Below are positions 8,559 through 15,827 of a stretch of 46,203 bases of DNA, one piece after another. The notes under the pieces are model-generated. The model was not told where the DNA came from. It was given only the letters and a program-made list of their open reading frames with translations, and searched no databases. A program made the translations under genes and the position numbers. Each line of letters starts with the position of its first letter. The first letter of the stretch is position 1. The DNA is from Bacteroidales bacterium. GTDB taxonomy: Bacteria; Bacteroidota; Bacteroidia; Bacteroidales; B18-G4. The stretch spans positions 1 through 46,203 of the forward strand of contig JAGYMZ010000019.1 of NCBI GenBank assembly GCA_018400295.1, written 5' to 3'.

Positions 8559-8590
8559 AAGCCTCCTGATGATTCATCAGGAGGCTTTTT
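8559..8590. terminator. Bidirectional rho-independent terminator
   Basis: A perfect 13-bp stem, AAGCCTCCTGATG with CATCAGGAGGCTT, encloses a 3-base loop and is followed by a T-run. It lies between convergent genes (the exported peptide and dtd). It fits best as the terminator of the plus-strand gene, and the two A residues at its left could also serve dtd weakly. Confidence 0.88.
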
Positions 8591-8593
8591 ACG

Positions 8594-9046
8594 TCATTCC
8601 CGGTCCCTGGAATCAATGCCGATCGTCACGGGTCCGCTGTTGACCAGTTCTACATCCATCATGGCCCCGAACTTACCTGTCGTGACGGGTTTCCCCAGAG
8701 CCTCTTCCATTTCGGAGATAAACTGTTCATACAGGGGAATGGCTTTACCGGCGCTGGCAGCCCGTATATAAGAAGGCCGGTTCCCTTTTTTTGTGCTGGC
8801 GTGCAAGGTGAACTGACTGATGATCATGGCATCCCCATCAATATTTTTCACCGACAGGTTCATTACCCCGGATTCATCATCAAAGATCCTCAGCCCGGAT
8901 ATCTTTTTACATAGCCATTGCACATCCTGTTCATTGTCTGCCTCTTCAATTCCCAGAAAGATGAGCAGTCCCGGCCCCGTTTCTTTTTTGTCCCCGCCCC
9001 GTATGCTCACAGATGCGCGGGATACCCGTTGAATTAATGTCCTCAC
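8594..9046 (-). CDS. dtd: D-aminoacyl-tRNA deacylase
   Basis: Dtd hydrolyses D-aminoacyl-tRNAs (and glycyl-tRNA-Ala), keeping D-amino acids out of proteins. The motif SQFTL, with its catalytic-site residues, is present, as is the Gly-cisPro motif in NSGPVTI near the C-terminus. The reading frame is open farther upstream to 9190, but that extension has no Dtd similarity. A GTG at 9046 gives the canonical N-terminus (M)RTLIQRVSRASV and a length of 150 residues, the normal family size, so I chose it. No clear Shine-Dalgarno sequence is seen, which is usual for this phylum. The gene is convergent with the exported peptide and divergent from pdxJ. Family assignment is secure; the start codon is moderately sure. 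Confidence 0.92.
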   Translation of the reverse strand: MRTLIQRVSRASVSIRGGDKKETGPGLLIFLGIEEADNEQDVQWLCKKISGLRIFDDESGVMNLSVKNIDGDAMIISQFTLHASTKKGNRPSYIRAASAGKAIPLYEQFISEMEEALGKPVTTGKFGAMMDVELVNSGPVTIGIDSRDRE

Positions 9047-9195
9047 GTTGATGTATTTTAAAAGATTGTGTTCGGTTGGCATCAAAAATATAAAATGTTC
9101 TGCACAATCAGACGGGCGTCCGTGGATTTTGCGCCCTGATCTGTGCTGCATATCCATATTTCCGTTACTTTTGAAATGCATCAATACCATTCATC

Positions 9196-9921
9196 ATGAC
9201 CCGTCTTAGTGTTAACATTAACAAGATAGCCACCCTCAGGAATGCACGGGGAGGCAATCTCCCCGATGTGCAAAAAGCTGCCGTGGATTGTGAGCGCTTC
9301 GGTGCGCAGGGGATCACGGTTCATCCCAGGCCGGATGAACGCCACATACGTTACCGTGATGTAAGGTTGTTGAAACCCCTGCTTACAACGGAGTTTAATA
9401 TTGAAGGAAATCCCGTCGAGGCGTTCACCAATCTTGTGTTGGAAGTCCTTCCGCAACAGGTGACGCTGGTTCCCGATGATCCCGGTCAACTGACGTCAGA
9501 CCATGGATGGGATACGGTCAAAAACAAAGCATATTTAAGAGATGTCATCCGGGGCTATCAGGAAAAAAACATCCGGGTTTCTATTTTTGTGGATGCGGAC
9601 CCCCGCATGGTGGCGCATGCCAAAGAAACCGGGACAGACAGGATCGAGCTTTATACGGAAAGCTATGCGGGCAATTACCATAAAGACAGGGAACGGGCCA
9701 TACATCCCTTCGTGGAAGCGGCAAAAGTTGCCAATGAGGCCGGATTGGGGATCAATGCAGGCCATGATCTGAACCTGGACAATCTGCGCTATTTTGCTGA
9801 CCACATCCCCGGATTGCTGGAGGTTTCCATTGGGCATGCCCTCATCAGCGATGCCCTGTATTACGGTTTGGAGAATACCATACAGCTCTATTTGCGGCAA
9901 TTGAACGTTTGCGGCAATTGA
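9196..9921 (+). CDS. pdxJ: Pyridoxine 5'-phosphate synthase
   Basis: PdxJ condenses 3-amino-2-oxopropyl phosphate with 1-deoxyxylulose 5-phosphate to make pyridoxine 5'-phosphate, the last step of the DXP-dependent vitamin B6 route in the cytoplasm. The protein has 241 residues, a normal length. It begins [17 protein letters not shown] and carries [17 protein letters not shown], the catalytic Glu/His regions ([16 protein letters not shown]) and the phosphate-binding end ([23 protein letters not shown]). The final residues and stop lie in a 17-bp tandem duplication (9891-9931), so the C-terminal residues NVCGN differ from what the unduplicated sequence would encode. The core enzyme is complete. 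Confidence 0.95.
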   Translation: MTRLSVNINKIATLRNARGGNLPDVQKAAVDCERFGAQGITVHPRPDERHIRYRDVRLLKPLLTTEFNIEGNPVEAFTNLVLEVLPQQVTLVPDDPGQLTSDHGWDTVKNKAYLRDVIRGYQEKNIRVSIFVDADPRMVAHAKETGTDRIELYTESYAGNYHKDRERAIHPFVEAAKVANEAGLGINAGHDLNLDNLRYFADHIPGLLEVSIGHALISDALYYGLENTIQLYLRQLNVCGN

Positions 9922-9931
9922 ACGTTTGCGG
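9891..9931. repeat. 17-bp tandem duplication across the pdxJ stop codon
   Basis: The unit TTTGCGGCAATTGAACG occurs twice in tandem (9891-9907 and 9908-9924), followed by a partial copy TTTGCGG. 17 is not a multiple of three, so the duplication shifts frame and creates the present pdxJ stop at 9919-9921. Confidence 0.9.
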
Positions 9932-9934
9932 TGA

Positions 9935-10537
9935 TTATTTTCGTTTCAGTATGCGGGGTGCGTGAAATGCTTCTTCTTCACCTGCATAGCGGATCACAAA
10001 TTTCTGTAATTCTTCGGTGGAGGCTGTCAGGATAAAAGAATCCTTTGTTGCTTCATGTTTCAGGGAAGTCTTTTGCTGTTCTGGCAAATGCATGATGAAA
10101 TCGCTGTTCAAGCTGTACAGCCTCAACTCATCCTTTGTGATCACCACTTTTGCAAAGGTGTGCACAGGCAGCAGATGTACGATCATGAGGTCCGTCACTT
10201 CTATGTTATCGTCTTCAGGATAAAAATCAACATAACAATGCCCGTTCAGTTCCAGAAGATGTACCTTAAAGGTATTGCTTATGCTGTCGGCCGTATACGT
10301 CAGCTTATACGATGAATCCTTATCCATGGTGAAGCTCCAGATCGCTCCGGGATTGCCGGGACTGAACAGTCCGCCGCTTCCTTCTGAACCATCTGAGCCG
10401 GATTCCACCCAGGTGCCGGGAATACGCGCATCAGTCACAAGATCCTCTGCGGTATACAGCGGATGGATGGAAGCTACGCAGGCAGTAAGGGCATAGATGA
10501 GCACCATCGGTATGAATACTTTTTTCAGTGTTTTCAT
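9935..10537 (-). CDS. Predicted lipoprotein of unknown function
   Basis: A protein of 200 residues starting at MKTLKKVF, with a type II signal peptide and lipobox LTAC (Cys20). The mature chain begins VASIHPLYTAEDLV and includes GTWVESG, a flexible Gly/Ser loop with GSDGSEGSGG, and GAIWSFTMDKDSSYKLTYT, reading as a small all-beta domain. An upstream in-frame ATG at 10570 would add 11 residues before the signal and is less likely. The gene is convergent with pdxJ, 13 bases apart, and divergent from the hydrolase. No homologous family is recognised; it is most likely attached to a membrane facing the periplasm. Confidence 0.8.
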   Translation of the reverse strand: MKTLKKVFIPMVLIYALTACVASIHPLYTAEDLVTDARIPGTWVESGSDGSEGSGGLFSPGNPGAIWSFTMDKDSSYKLTYTADSISNTFKVHLLELNGHCYVDFYPEDDNIEVTDLMIVHLLPVHTFAKVVITKDELRLYSLNSDFIMHLPEQQKTSLKHEATKDSFILTASTEELQKFVIRYAGEEEAFHAPRILKRK

Positions 10538-10679
10538 GCTCTGTGGTTTTAAAAATTTTCCTGTTGTCATAAGTACCGGAAATATAAAAATGCCACTGGC
10601 AAATCCGGGATATTAAAGGATAAAAATACGCATATTAAGGGTTTGTTAGCAGGAAAACAGGGAAATGGGAAGAAAATTC

Positions 10680-10687
10680 TATTTTTG
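10680..10687 (+). promoter_or_regulatory. -7 box TATTTTTG before the alpha/beta hydrolase
   Basis: TATTTTTG matches TAnnTTTG and ends only four bases before the chosen ATG at 10692. That would give a nearly leaderless message. It supports 10692 over the in-frame ATG at 10665, which lies upstream of the box. No TTG at -33. Confidence 0.45.
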
Positions 10688-10691
10688 CAGT

Positions 10692-11465
10692 ATGGAATTA
10701 TTCAGCAGAGAATATGGGGAAGGACCGCCCCTGATCTTATTGCACGGCATTTTTGGTATTTCAGATAATTGGGTTACAGTTGGAAAGCGCATTGCCGGTC
10801 TGGGATATCACGTGATCATACCGGATCAGCGCAATCACGGACGTTCTCCGCACAGCCCGGCATTCAACTATTATGCCCTGGTGGACGACCTTACCGAATT
10901 CGTTGATGCGCATGGCATAGAATCCCCCATTCTTATGGGACATTCTATGGGAGGGAAGGTAGCCATGCGGTATATTCTGGAAAACCCGGATATGGTTTCC
11001 GGGCTCATTGCTGTGGACGTTAGTTTGCGCACGTATGTTGTACATCATCAGCACCGTGAACTGATCGATGCGATGAAATCGGCCGATCCTGGCAGGGCAA
11101 GGTCGCGCAGCGATGTGGAGGCGCAGTTGAAGGAGCGGATCAAGTCGGAGCGGATCCGCCTGTTCCTGATGAAAAATTTATTCTGGAAGGATCACGACCG
11201 GCTGGGGTGGCGGTTAAACCTCCGGGCCCTGGAAGAAAATTTGGAATCCATGTACGACGGTGTGTTTTATTCCACACAATACAGGGGCCCTGCATTGTTT
11301 ATAAAAGGCGGGAATTCTGATTACATTTCAGAGGACGATAAGCCGGACATCCTTGAAAAGTTCCCCCGTGCCCGCATAGAAACCATCCCCGGGGCCACTC
11401 ACTGGGTCCATGCCGATGCGCCCGAAGCCTTTTTTTCCCTTGTTTCCGATTTTCTTTCTGACTGA
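10692..11465 (+). CDS. Alpha/beta-fold hydrolase (YbfF-like esterase)
   Basis: A cytoplasmic serine hydrolase of 257 residues. The oxyanion-hole segment LLHGIFG, the DQRNHGRS motif (typical of YbfF and ABHD11-like esterases) and nucleophile Ser85 in GHSMGG are visible. The acid is probably in KGGNSDYISEDD and the base His in GATHWVHADAPEAF near the end. Such enzymes hydrolyse acyl-CoA or short esters; the natural substrate is unknown. The queA start lies three bases after the stop, so the two genes form an operon. A start at 10665 would add nine residues not typical for the family. Confidence 0.88.
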   Translation: MELFSREYGEGPPLILLHGIFGISDNWVTVGKRIAGLGYHVIIPDQRNHGRSPHSPAFNYYALVDDLTEFVDAHGIESPILMGHSMGGKVAMRYILENPDMVSGLIAVDVSLRTYVVHHQHRELIDAMKSADPGRARSRSDVEAQLKERIKSERIRLFLMKNLFWKDHDRLGWRLNLRALEENLESMYDGVFYSTQYRGPALFIKGGNSDYISEDDKPDILEKFPRARIETIPGATHWVHADAPEAFFSLVSDFLSD

Positions 11466-11468
11466 GTT

Positions 11469-12713
11469 ATGGTACAGGTAAAAAAAATACTTCCGGAAGA
11501 TTATAATTACATCCTCCCCCCGGAAAGGATCGCCAGATATCCTGAGGAACAAAGGGATGCATCGCGGCTGCTGGTTTATAAAAACGGAGAAGTATCCGGG
11601 GATGTGTTCAGGAACGTTCCCTTCCATATACCCTCCGGCAGTGTGATGCTGCGGAATGAAACACGGGTGATACGGGCCCGTTTGATTTTCCGGAAATCAA
11701 CGGGGGCCAGGATAGAGGTCTTTTGCCTGGAGCCATGCGGTGAAATTACAGATTATCAAAAAGTGATGTCTTCCAGGGCCCCGGTATCCTGGAAATGCCT
11801 GGTCGGGAATGCCCGTAAATGGAAACAGGAAAAATTATCGCTGCCCGTCCTTGCCGGAGGAAAAAGTACCCAATTCCATGCGGAAAAGCTGGGCAGGCAG
11901 GGAAACGCATTCTGTGTCCGTTTTTCCTGGGATAATGATGCCCTTTCGTTCGGTGAGCTCATGGAAGGCGCCGGTTTTGTGCCCCTGCCGCCATATCTGA
12001 ACCGCAATGAGGTGGAGGGGGACCGTGAGCGTTACCAGACCATTTATGCCCGGAACGCCGGTTCGGTGGCGGCACCTACAGCCGGACTGCATTTTACGGA
12101 GGGCGTTGTGCAACGGTTGCAGGCAAAGAATATCGTGTTTCGTGATGTTACCCTGCATGTGGGTGCCGGTACCTTCAAGCCTGTGAGCTCTGCCCATTTG
12201 GGTGGCCATGAGATGCATACGGAAAAAATATGGTTGGAACGCGATCTCATCGAAAAATTGAGCTGTGAAACTGGCCGCCCCTGGGTATCCGTGGGCACTA
12301 CTACGCTCAGGGCACTGGAAAGCATGTACTGGTATGGTGTGAAATATTTGGCGGATGGCGTGTTGGACCCGGTCCATGTGTCCCAATGGGAGTCGTATGA
12401 AAAATATGCGGGGCAGCACGTATCTGTGAAGGAAGCCCTGAGGGGCCTGGCAGAGTTTATGAAAGCGGGGGGACGGAAATCCATGGAAGCAACGACACAA
12501 TTGCTTATTGTCCCCGGATACCGTATCCGCATGGCTGAGGCCCTGATCACCAATTTTCATATGCCAAAAAGCACCCTGTTGATGCTGGTGGCCGCCTTCA
12601 TCGGCAAGGATTGGGAGAAAGCGTACCGGTATGCATTGGATAAGGGTTTCCGTTTTCTCAGCTATGGCGATGGCTGTCTTTTCTGGAAGGATACGGAAGG
12701 ACCGGACAAATAA
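11469..12713 (+). CDS. queA: S-adenosylmethionine:tRNA ribosyltransferase-isomerase
   Basis: QueA transfers and isomerises the ribosyl group of SAM onto 7-aminomethyl-7-deazaguanine at the tRNA wobble position to form epoxyqueuosine. Family motifs are clear: ARYPEEQRDASRLLV near the N-terminus, GSVAAPTAGLHFTE in the centre, and LHVGAGTFKPV with HxMHTE after it. At 414 residues it is longer than E. coli QueA (about 356), with the extra material mainly in the variable middle and the C-terminal region. Long QueA-like proteins occur in Bacteroidota, sometimes as a second paralogue, so strict queuosine function is likely but not certain. It follows the hydrolase by three bases. Its last 52 bases overlap the opposite-strand isoprenoid gene tail to tail. 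Confidence 0.88.
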   Translation: MVQVKKILPEDYNYILPPERIARYPEEQRDASRLLVYKNGEVSGDVFRNVPFHIPSGSVMLRNETRVIRARLIFRKSTGARIEVFCLEPCGEITDYQKVMSSRAPVSWKCLVGNARKWKQEKLSLPVLAGGKSTQFHAEKLGRQGNAFCVRFSWDNDALSFGELMEGAGFVPLPPYLNRNEVEGDRERYQTIYARNAGSVAAPTAGLHFTEGVVQRLQAKNIVFRDVTLHVGAGTFKPVSSAHLGGHEMHTEKIWLERDLIEKLSCETGRPWVSVGTTTLRALESMYWYGVKYLADGVLDPVHVSQWESYEKYAGQHVSVKEALRGLAEFMKAGGRKSMEATTQLLIVPGYRIRMAEALITNFHMPKSTLLMLVAAFIGKDWEKAYRYALDKGFRFLSYGDGCLFWKDTEGPDK

Positions 12714-13687
12714 TAACGTATATAACCCAGGATGTTTTTTGTTTTTTGCATGTCGCAGATAAGCGCTTCCCTGCTGAACGAGAGAGGATCGAAAATGTTG
12801 CTGTTATTTTTCTGAAGTGTTTCCAGCTGATCGAGGCATACTTCACAGCGACTGATCGCCAGGAGGAATTTATGCCTCAGGGCACGTCTTCTTTTCCGGG
12901 GTATTGACAGCATATCAATATGTTCCAGTGTTCTGGCGAGCTGCGTATAATAGAGTGCCCTGGTCCGGGCAATGTCTTTTGGCGCTGTGGCGATGGTCCG
13001 GTTGCCTTCCCGGCTGTCTTCATAAACATCAAAAATATCGTTGCCCAGCTGCATCACGCCACCCATTTCAAAAAGTGTTTTCTCCTCTGCACCGATCCAG
13101 TCATGATTGAAGGCACTCCGGTAAAAGAGCAGCGAATGGCCTCCTTTGTTAATGGATATGTCTTTCAGCGCTTTCAGGTCTATGGATCCCAGCCGCTGTT
13201 TTTTGCTTTGCTCTTGGGCGTGAAATACTTTTTGTGTCTGCCTCATAAAGAGTTCCCGGTTCCCGGTGGAACGATGAATTTGCTGCAGAAAGGCAAGGAA
13301 CACTTTTTCAAGGGAAGTTTGGGGTGTCCGGTGGAATGGGTCATTCAGCATGGAACGGATCTGTGCTCCGCTGAGATGGGTTTTGTCGAAGAAATCATCG
13401 AAAAGTCCGGTGATCGCCCCCTGGTAAGTGCTGCATCTTCGCTCAGTTTCCGACATGGGGTACCCGCGGAGGGTGCCAATGAATTCACCGACAATGGCCG
13501 GGACGCCCATCCCGTAGTAATGGGTGATCTTCCTGAGATCTTTTTGATCCAGTGTTCCGTCGTTGGTTTTCCAGGCTTCTTCCAGACCGGGGGTAAGCGC
13601 TTTTGACACGTATCTTTGCTGCACCCGGACACCTTTTTTCAGGGAAACAAAAACAGGGAAAAACGTCATCAGGTGCGATACTTTCAT
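12662..13687 (-). CDS. Class 1 isoprenoid biosynthesis enzyme (polyprenyl-synthase fold)
   Basis: An all-helical protein of 341 residues. Two metal-binding motifs of class I terpenoid enzymes are visible. DDFFD (within GLFDDFFDKTH) matches the aspartate-rich DDxxD, and NDIFDVYEDSREGNRT resembles the second Asp/NSE motif. The spacing of just over 100 residues between them is right for the trans-isoprenyl diphosphate synthase / squalene-phytoene synthase fold. It probably binds a prenyl diphosphate through Mg2+ at the membrane surface. Substrate and product are unknown. The start at 13687 is preferred; the frame stays open to 13765 but that extension looks non-coding. It converges on queA with a 52-base overlap. 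No other isoprenoid genes are near. Confidence 0.8.
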   Translation of the reverse strand: MKVSHLMTFFPVFVSLKKGVRVQQRYVSKALTPGLEEAWKTNDGTLDQKDLRKITHYYGMGVPAIVGEFIGTLRGYPMSETERRCSTYQGAITGLFDDFFDKTHLSGAQIRSMLNDPFHRTPQTSLEKVFLAFLQQIHRSTGNRELFMRQTQKVFHAQEQSKKQRLGSIDLKALKDISINKGGHSLLFYRSAFNHDWIGAEEKTLFEMGGVMQLGNDIFDVYEDSREGNRTIATAPKDIARTRALYYTQLARTLEHIDMLSIPRKRRRALRHKFLLAISRCEVCLDQLETLQKNNSNIFDPLSFSREALICDMQKTKNILGYIRYYLSGPSVSFQKRQPSP

Positions 13688-13820
13688 GGTTAAGCGGGAA
13701 TAATCCCCGAAAATAAGGATAAATTGAACGGGAGGCAATGGAAAAAGATCGCAATCGACAGGCAACAGGGTGGCCGGATCAAATCTTCATTCATTGGGAT
13801 TTGGGTATCCCATCTTTTCG

Positions 13821-13828
13821 TATTTTTG
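13821..13828 (+). promoter_or_regulatory. -7 box TATTTTTG before tatC
   Basis: TATTTTTG matches TAnnTTTG, 23 bases before the chosen tatC ATG. A TTG at 13801-13803 lies 17 bases upstream, slightly short of the usual 19-21 spacing. The box supports the downstream start for tatC. Confidence 0.5.
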
Positions 13829-13851
13829 GTCTCCTTATCCAATCATATTCA

Positions 13852-14697
13852 ATGGCGGAATTTGTCAGTAATAAGAAGAAGCGCAAAAATGACCCGGAAA
13901 GGGAAATGTCTTTCTGGGAACATCTGGAGGAATTGCGCTGGCATATTGTACGCTCTCTGGCCGCCGTGATCCTCCTGGGAATCGTGGCTTTTCTGAACCG
14001 GAACATCATTTTTGACGATATAATTCTGGCCCCCAGGGATTCGGGTTTTATAACCAACCAGCTCCTGTGCAGGTTATCTGACTGGATCGGTGTACGCGGA
14101 CTATGTTTGGATAACCTTTCCCTTACGGTGATCAATATTAAAATGTCGGGACAATTCCTGACGCATTTGTATGTATCCATTGTGGCGGGGGTAATTGTTG
14201 CTTTTCCATACATTATCTGGGAAGTGTGGAGGTTTATTTTTCCGGCGCTCAAACCCGGGGAGAAAAGGTACTCCGCCGGTGCCGTCTTTGTTTGCTCCCT
14301 GCTCTTTATCCTGGGGGTTCTGTTCAGTTATTTTTTGATCGTTCCCCTGACACTTCATTTTTTGGGAACATACCAGGTTAGTGCGTTCGTCAGTAACCAG
14401 ATCACGCTGCGGTCATATATCAGTACCGTTGTATCGGTGACATTTGCGGTGGGACTGGTATTTGAACTGCCTGTGCTGGTTTATTTCCTTTCGAAAGTCG
14501 GATTGCTGACCCCTGCATTCCTGAAAAAGAACCGGAAATACATGCTGGTCATACTCCTGGTCCTTTCAGCCATCATAACCCCTCCGGATGTGTTCAGTCA
14601 GATCCTTGTGTGTATCCCTCTCATGCTGTTGTATGAACTGAGCATTAAAATATCAAAGCGCATTTACCTGAAAAGGGAGCGTGGGTTGAAAGGATAA
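13852..14697 (+). CDS. tatC: Sec-independent (twin-arginine) translocase subunit TatC
   Basis: TatC is the twin-arginine signal receptor in the inner membrane. The protein has 281 residues with six predicted membrane helices. The conserved N-terminal MSFWEHLEELRWHIVRSLAAV, the FPYIIWEVWRFIFPAL motif with PGEKR after it, and the FELPVLVYFLSKVG segment are all present. The start at 13852 precedes the family N-terminus by a basic stretch (NKKKRKNDPERE); the frame is open further upstream but the -7 box lies between. No tatA/B gene is adjacent. The Mo oxidoreductase encoded at 19895-22141 has a Tat signal, so TatC is a functional partner of the neighbouring sulfur module. Confidence 0.95.
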   Translation: MAEFVSNKKKRKNDPEREMSFWEHLEELRWHIVRSLAAVILLGIVAFLNRNIIFDDIILAPRDSGFITNQLLCRLSDWIGVRGLCLDNLSLTVINIKMSGQFLTHLYVSIVAGVIVAFPYIIWEVWRFIFPALKPGEKRYSAGAVFVCSLLFILGVLFSYFLIVPLTLHFLGTYQVSAFVSNQITLRSYISTVVSVTFAVGLVFELPVLVYFLSKVGLLTPAFLKKNRKYMLVILLVLSAIITPPDVFSQILVCIPLMLLYELSIKISKRIYLKRERGLKG

Positions 14698-14710
14698 CAT
14701 GGCATTTCCC

Positions 14711-14959
14711 TTATTGCTTTTCCGCATCCCCTTTCTTCGCTTTTTCTGCCTTGTTGATGTTGCAGCAGTTGTTGTATGCGCAGATGCCAAAAAGTATCAC
14801 GGAAATGATCAGTACAATGCCCGCCACTTTATAAAATACAGATGTGGTCATGCCTGTGCAGCAACCCAGAAATCCTGCGATGATAAGAAAGAGATAAAAC
14901 AGGAATCCGAAAAATCCGAACAAAAGGGCGATATTTACCAGGGCGGGTTTCATAGGCAT
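14711..14959 (-). CDS. Small Cys-rich two-helix membrane protein
   Basis: A protein of about 82 residues starting MPMKPALVN (or 80 from the ATG at 14953). Two hydrophobic helices are visible: about residues 6-30 and about 42-60. A GCCTG group ends the first, and the second runs into CAYNNCCN. The tail is Lys/Glu rich (KAEKAKKGDAEKQ). Four or five Cys residues lie near the membrane face, suggesting disulfide, metal or sulfur chemistry. It is convergent with tatC and divergent from the first FNR-like regulator, with two palindromes in the shared gap, so it may be controlled by that regulator. The reading frame extends upstream to 15022 but that part is non-hydrophobic and AT-rich. No family is recognised. 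Confidence 0.65.
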   Translation of the reverse strand: MPMKPALVNIALLFGFFGFLFYLFLIIAGFLGCCTGMTTSVFYKVAGIVLIISVILFGICAYNNCCNINKAEKAKKGDAEKQ

Positions 14960-15055
14960 TGTTTTATGTATGGTTAAAACATACTGTGTGGAATAACTTA
15001 TACCATATATTATATATTTCAATTACTCCATATCAAATATACGAATGAAATAGCA

Positions 15056-15075
15056 ATTGTCATGGTATTGACAAT
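15056..15075. promoter_or_regulatory. Inverted repeat ATTGTCA-N6-TGACAAT over the -33 region
   Basis: Two perfect 7-base arms with a 6-base spacer form a 20-bp operator-like palindrome. It covers the -33 TTG (15068-15070) of the promoter for the first FNR-like regulator and faces the divergent small membrane gene, so a bound dimer could repress or autoregulate. Confidence 0.6.
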
Positions 15076-15098
15076 GTGATGTCTATTTCTTAACTTTG
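15068..15098 (+). promoter_or_regulatory. Promoter TTG-N20-TAACTTTG for the first FNR-like regulator
   Basis: A -33 TTG (15068-15070) and a perfect -7 box TAACTTTG (15091-15098) are spaced by 20 bases, as expected for the Bacteroidota housekeeping sigma factor. The start codon follows at 15119. Confidence 0.75.
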
Positions 15099-15112
15099 TG
15101 ATTTATATCACA
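15097..15112. promoter_or_regulatory. Perfect CRP/FNR-type palindrome TGTGA-N6-TCACA
   Basis: TGTGATTTATATCACA is a perfect 16-bp palindrome with the half-sites recognised by CRP-type and HcpR-type regulators (established knowledge). It lies at the predicted transcription start, just after the -7 box and 6 bases before the regulator's ATG. That placement implies negative autoregulation. Confidence 0.75.
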
Positions 15113-15118
15113 TGACAT

Positions 15119-15820
15119 ATGTGGAATGATCAGGAAAAGAATCTTGTCCGTTGTTCGGATTGCAAGGTAAAGTCAGCGGCTGCGGAGACCTTAAATCCCC
15201 ATGAGTTGGATGTCCTCACCAGGAATTGCGCAGAGTTGACCCTTGCTTCCGGTGAATATGTGATCCGTCAGGGCACCTTGTCATCGCATATTGCATACAT
15301 AAAGAAAGGGCTGGTCAAGGTCCATATGACCGGCCCTTCGGGGAAGGATCAGATCCTGAAGATATCCCGGCCCGGTGTGTACATTGGTATACAAACGGTT
15401 TTGTTTGATAAGGTGCATCGCTACTCAGCCACGGCACTGACCGAATCCGTCCTGTGTTATATCGATATTGATTTTTTCCGGAGCCTTATCCAGAAGAATC
15501 CCGGATTTGCCAACGAGATCATCCGCTTTTTATGTACGGATGAGCTGGCGTATTTTGAACGCTTTGCGAATCAGTTGCAAAAACAGCTAAACGGCAGACT
15601 GGCTGATGCCCTGCTGTATTTTTCAGAGATGAGTGAGGATCCTTTAACCATAGAATTGCCGGTAACAAAGACGGATCTGGCCGGGTTGATCGGGGTTTCC
15701 AGGGAGAGCGTCAGCCGGGCCCTCAGGGAGTTGGCAGATACAGGGGTTATCCGGATGAACGGTCGTCAGATCGGGATCCTGAATATGGAATTGCTTGGCA
15801 AGATAAGTAAGAAAGGATAG
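15119..15820 (+). CDS. Crp/Fnr-family transcriptional regulator with partial FNR cysteine set
   Basis: A regulator of 233 residues. It has an N-terminal cysteine segment, a cyclic-nucleotide-type beta-roll (about 30-140), a dimer helix and a C-terminal HTH_Crp domain (about 160-225). C12-x2-C15 matches the start of the E. coli FNR cluster motif C-x2-C-x5-C, but the third Cys is missing; further Cys are at 37 and 113, the latter matching the position of FNR Cys122. A [4Fe-4S] cluster is possible but would need a different ligand set. The recognition helix reads SRESVSR. It carries the Arg, Glu and Arg used by CRP to read TGTGA half-sites, and such a perfect site sits in its own promoter. It ends 7 bases from the last gene of the sulfur operon, in convergent orientation. 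It may be an HcpR-like redox or nitrosative-stress regulator (uncertain). Confidence 0.9.
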   Translation: MWNDQEKNLVRCSDCKVKSAAAETLNPHELDVLTRNCAELTLASGEYVIRQGTLSSHIAYIKKGLVKVHMTGPSGKDQILKISRPGVYIGIQTVLFDKVHRYSATALTESVLCYIDIDFFRSLIQKNPGFANEIIRFLCTDELAYFERFANQLQKQLNGRLADALLYFSEMSEDPLTIELPVTKTDLAGLIGVSRESVSRALRELADTGVIRMNGRQIGILNMELLGKISKKG

Positions 15821-15827
15821 ATGCAGG

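Noticed and set aside
12662..12713. Overlap of queA and isoprenoid gene as a possible annotation error
   Set aside because: Both frames continue with conserved family sequence to near their ends, and convergent overlaps of this size are tolerated; neither stop can be moved.
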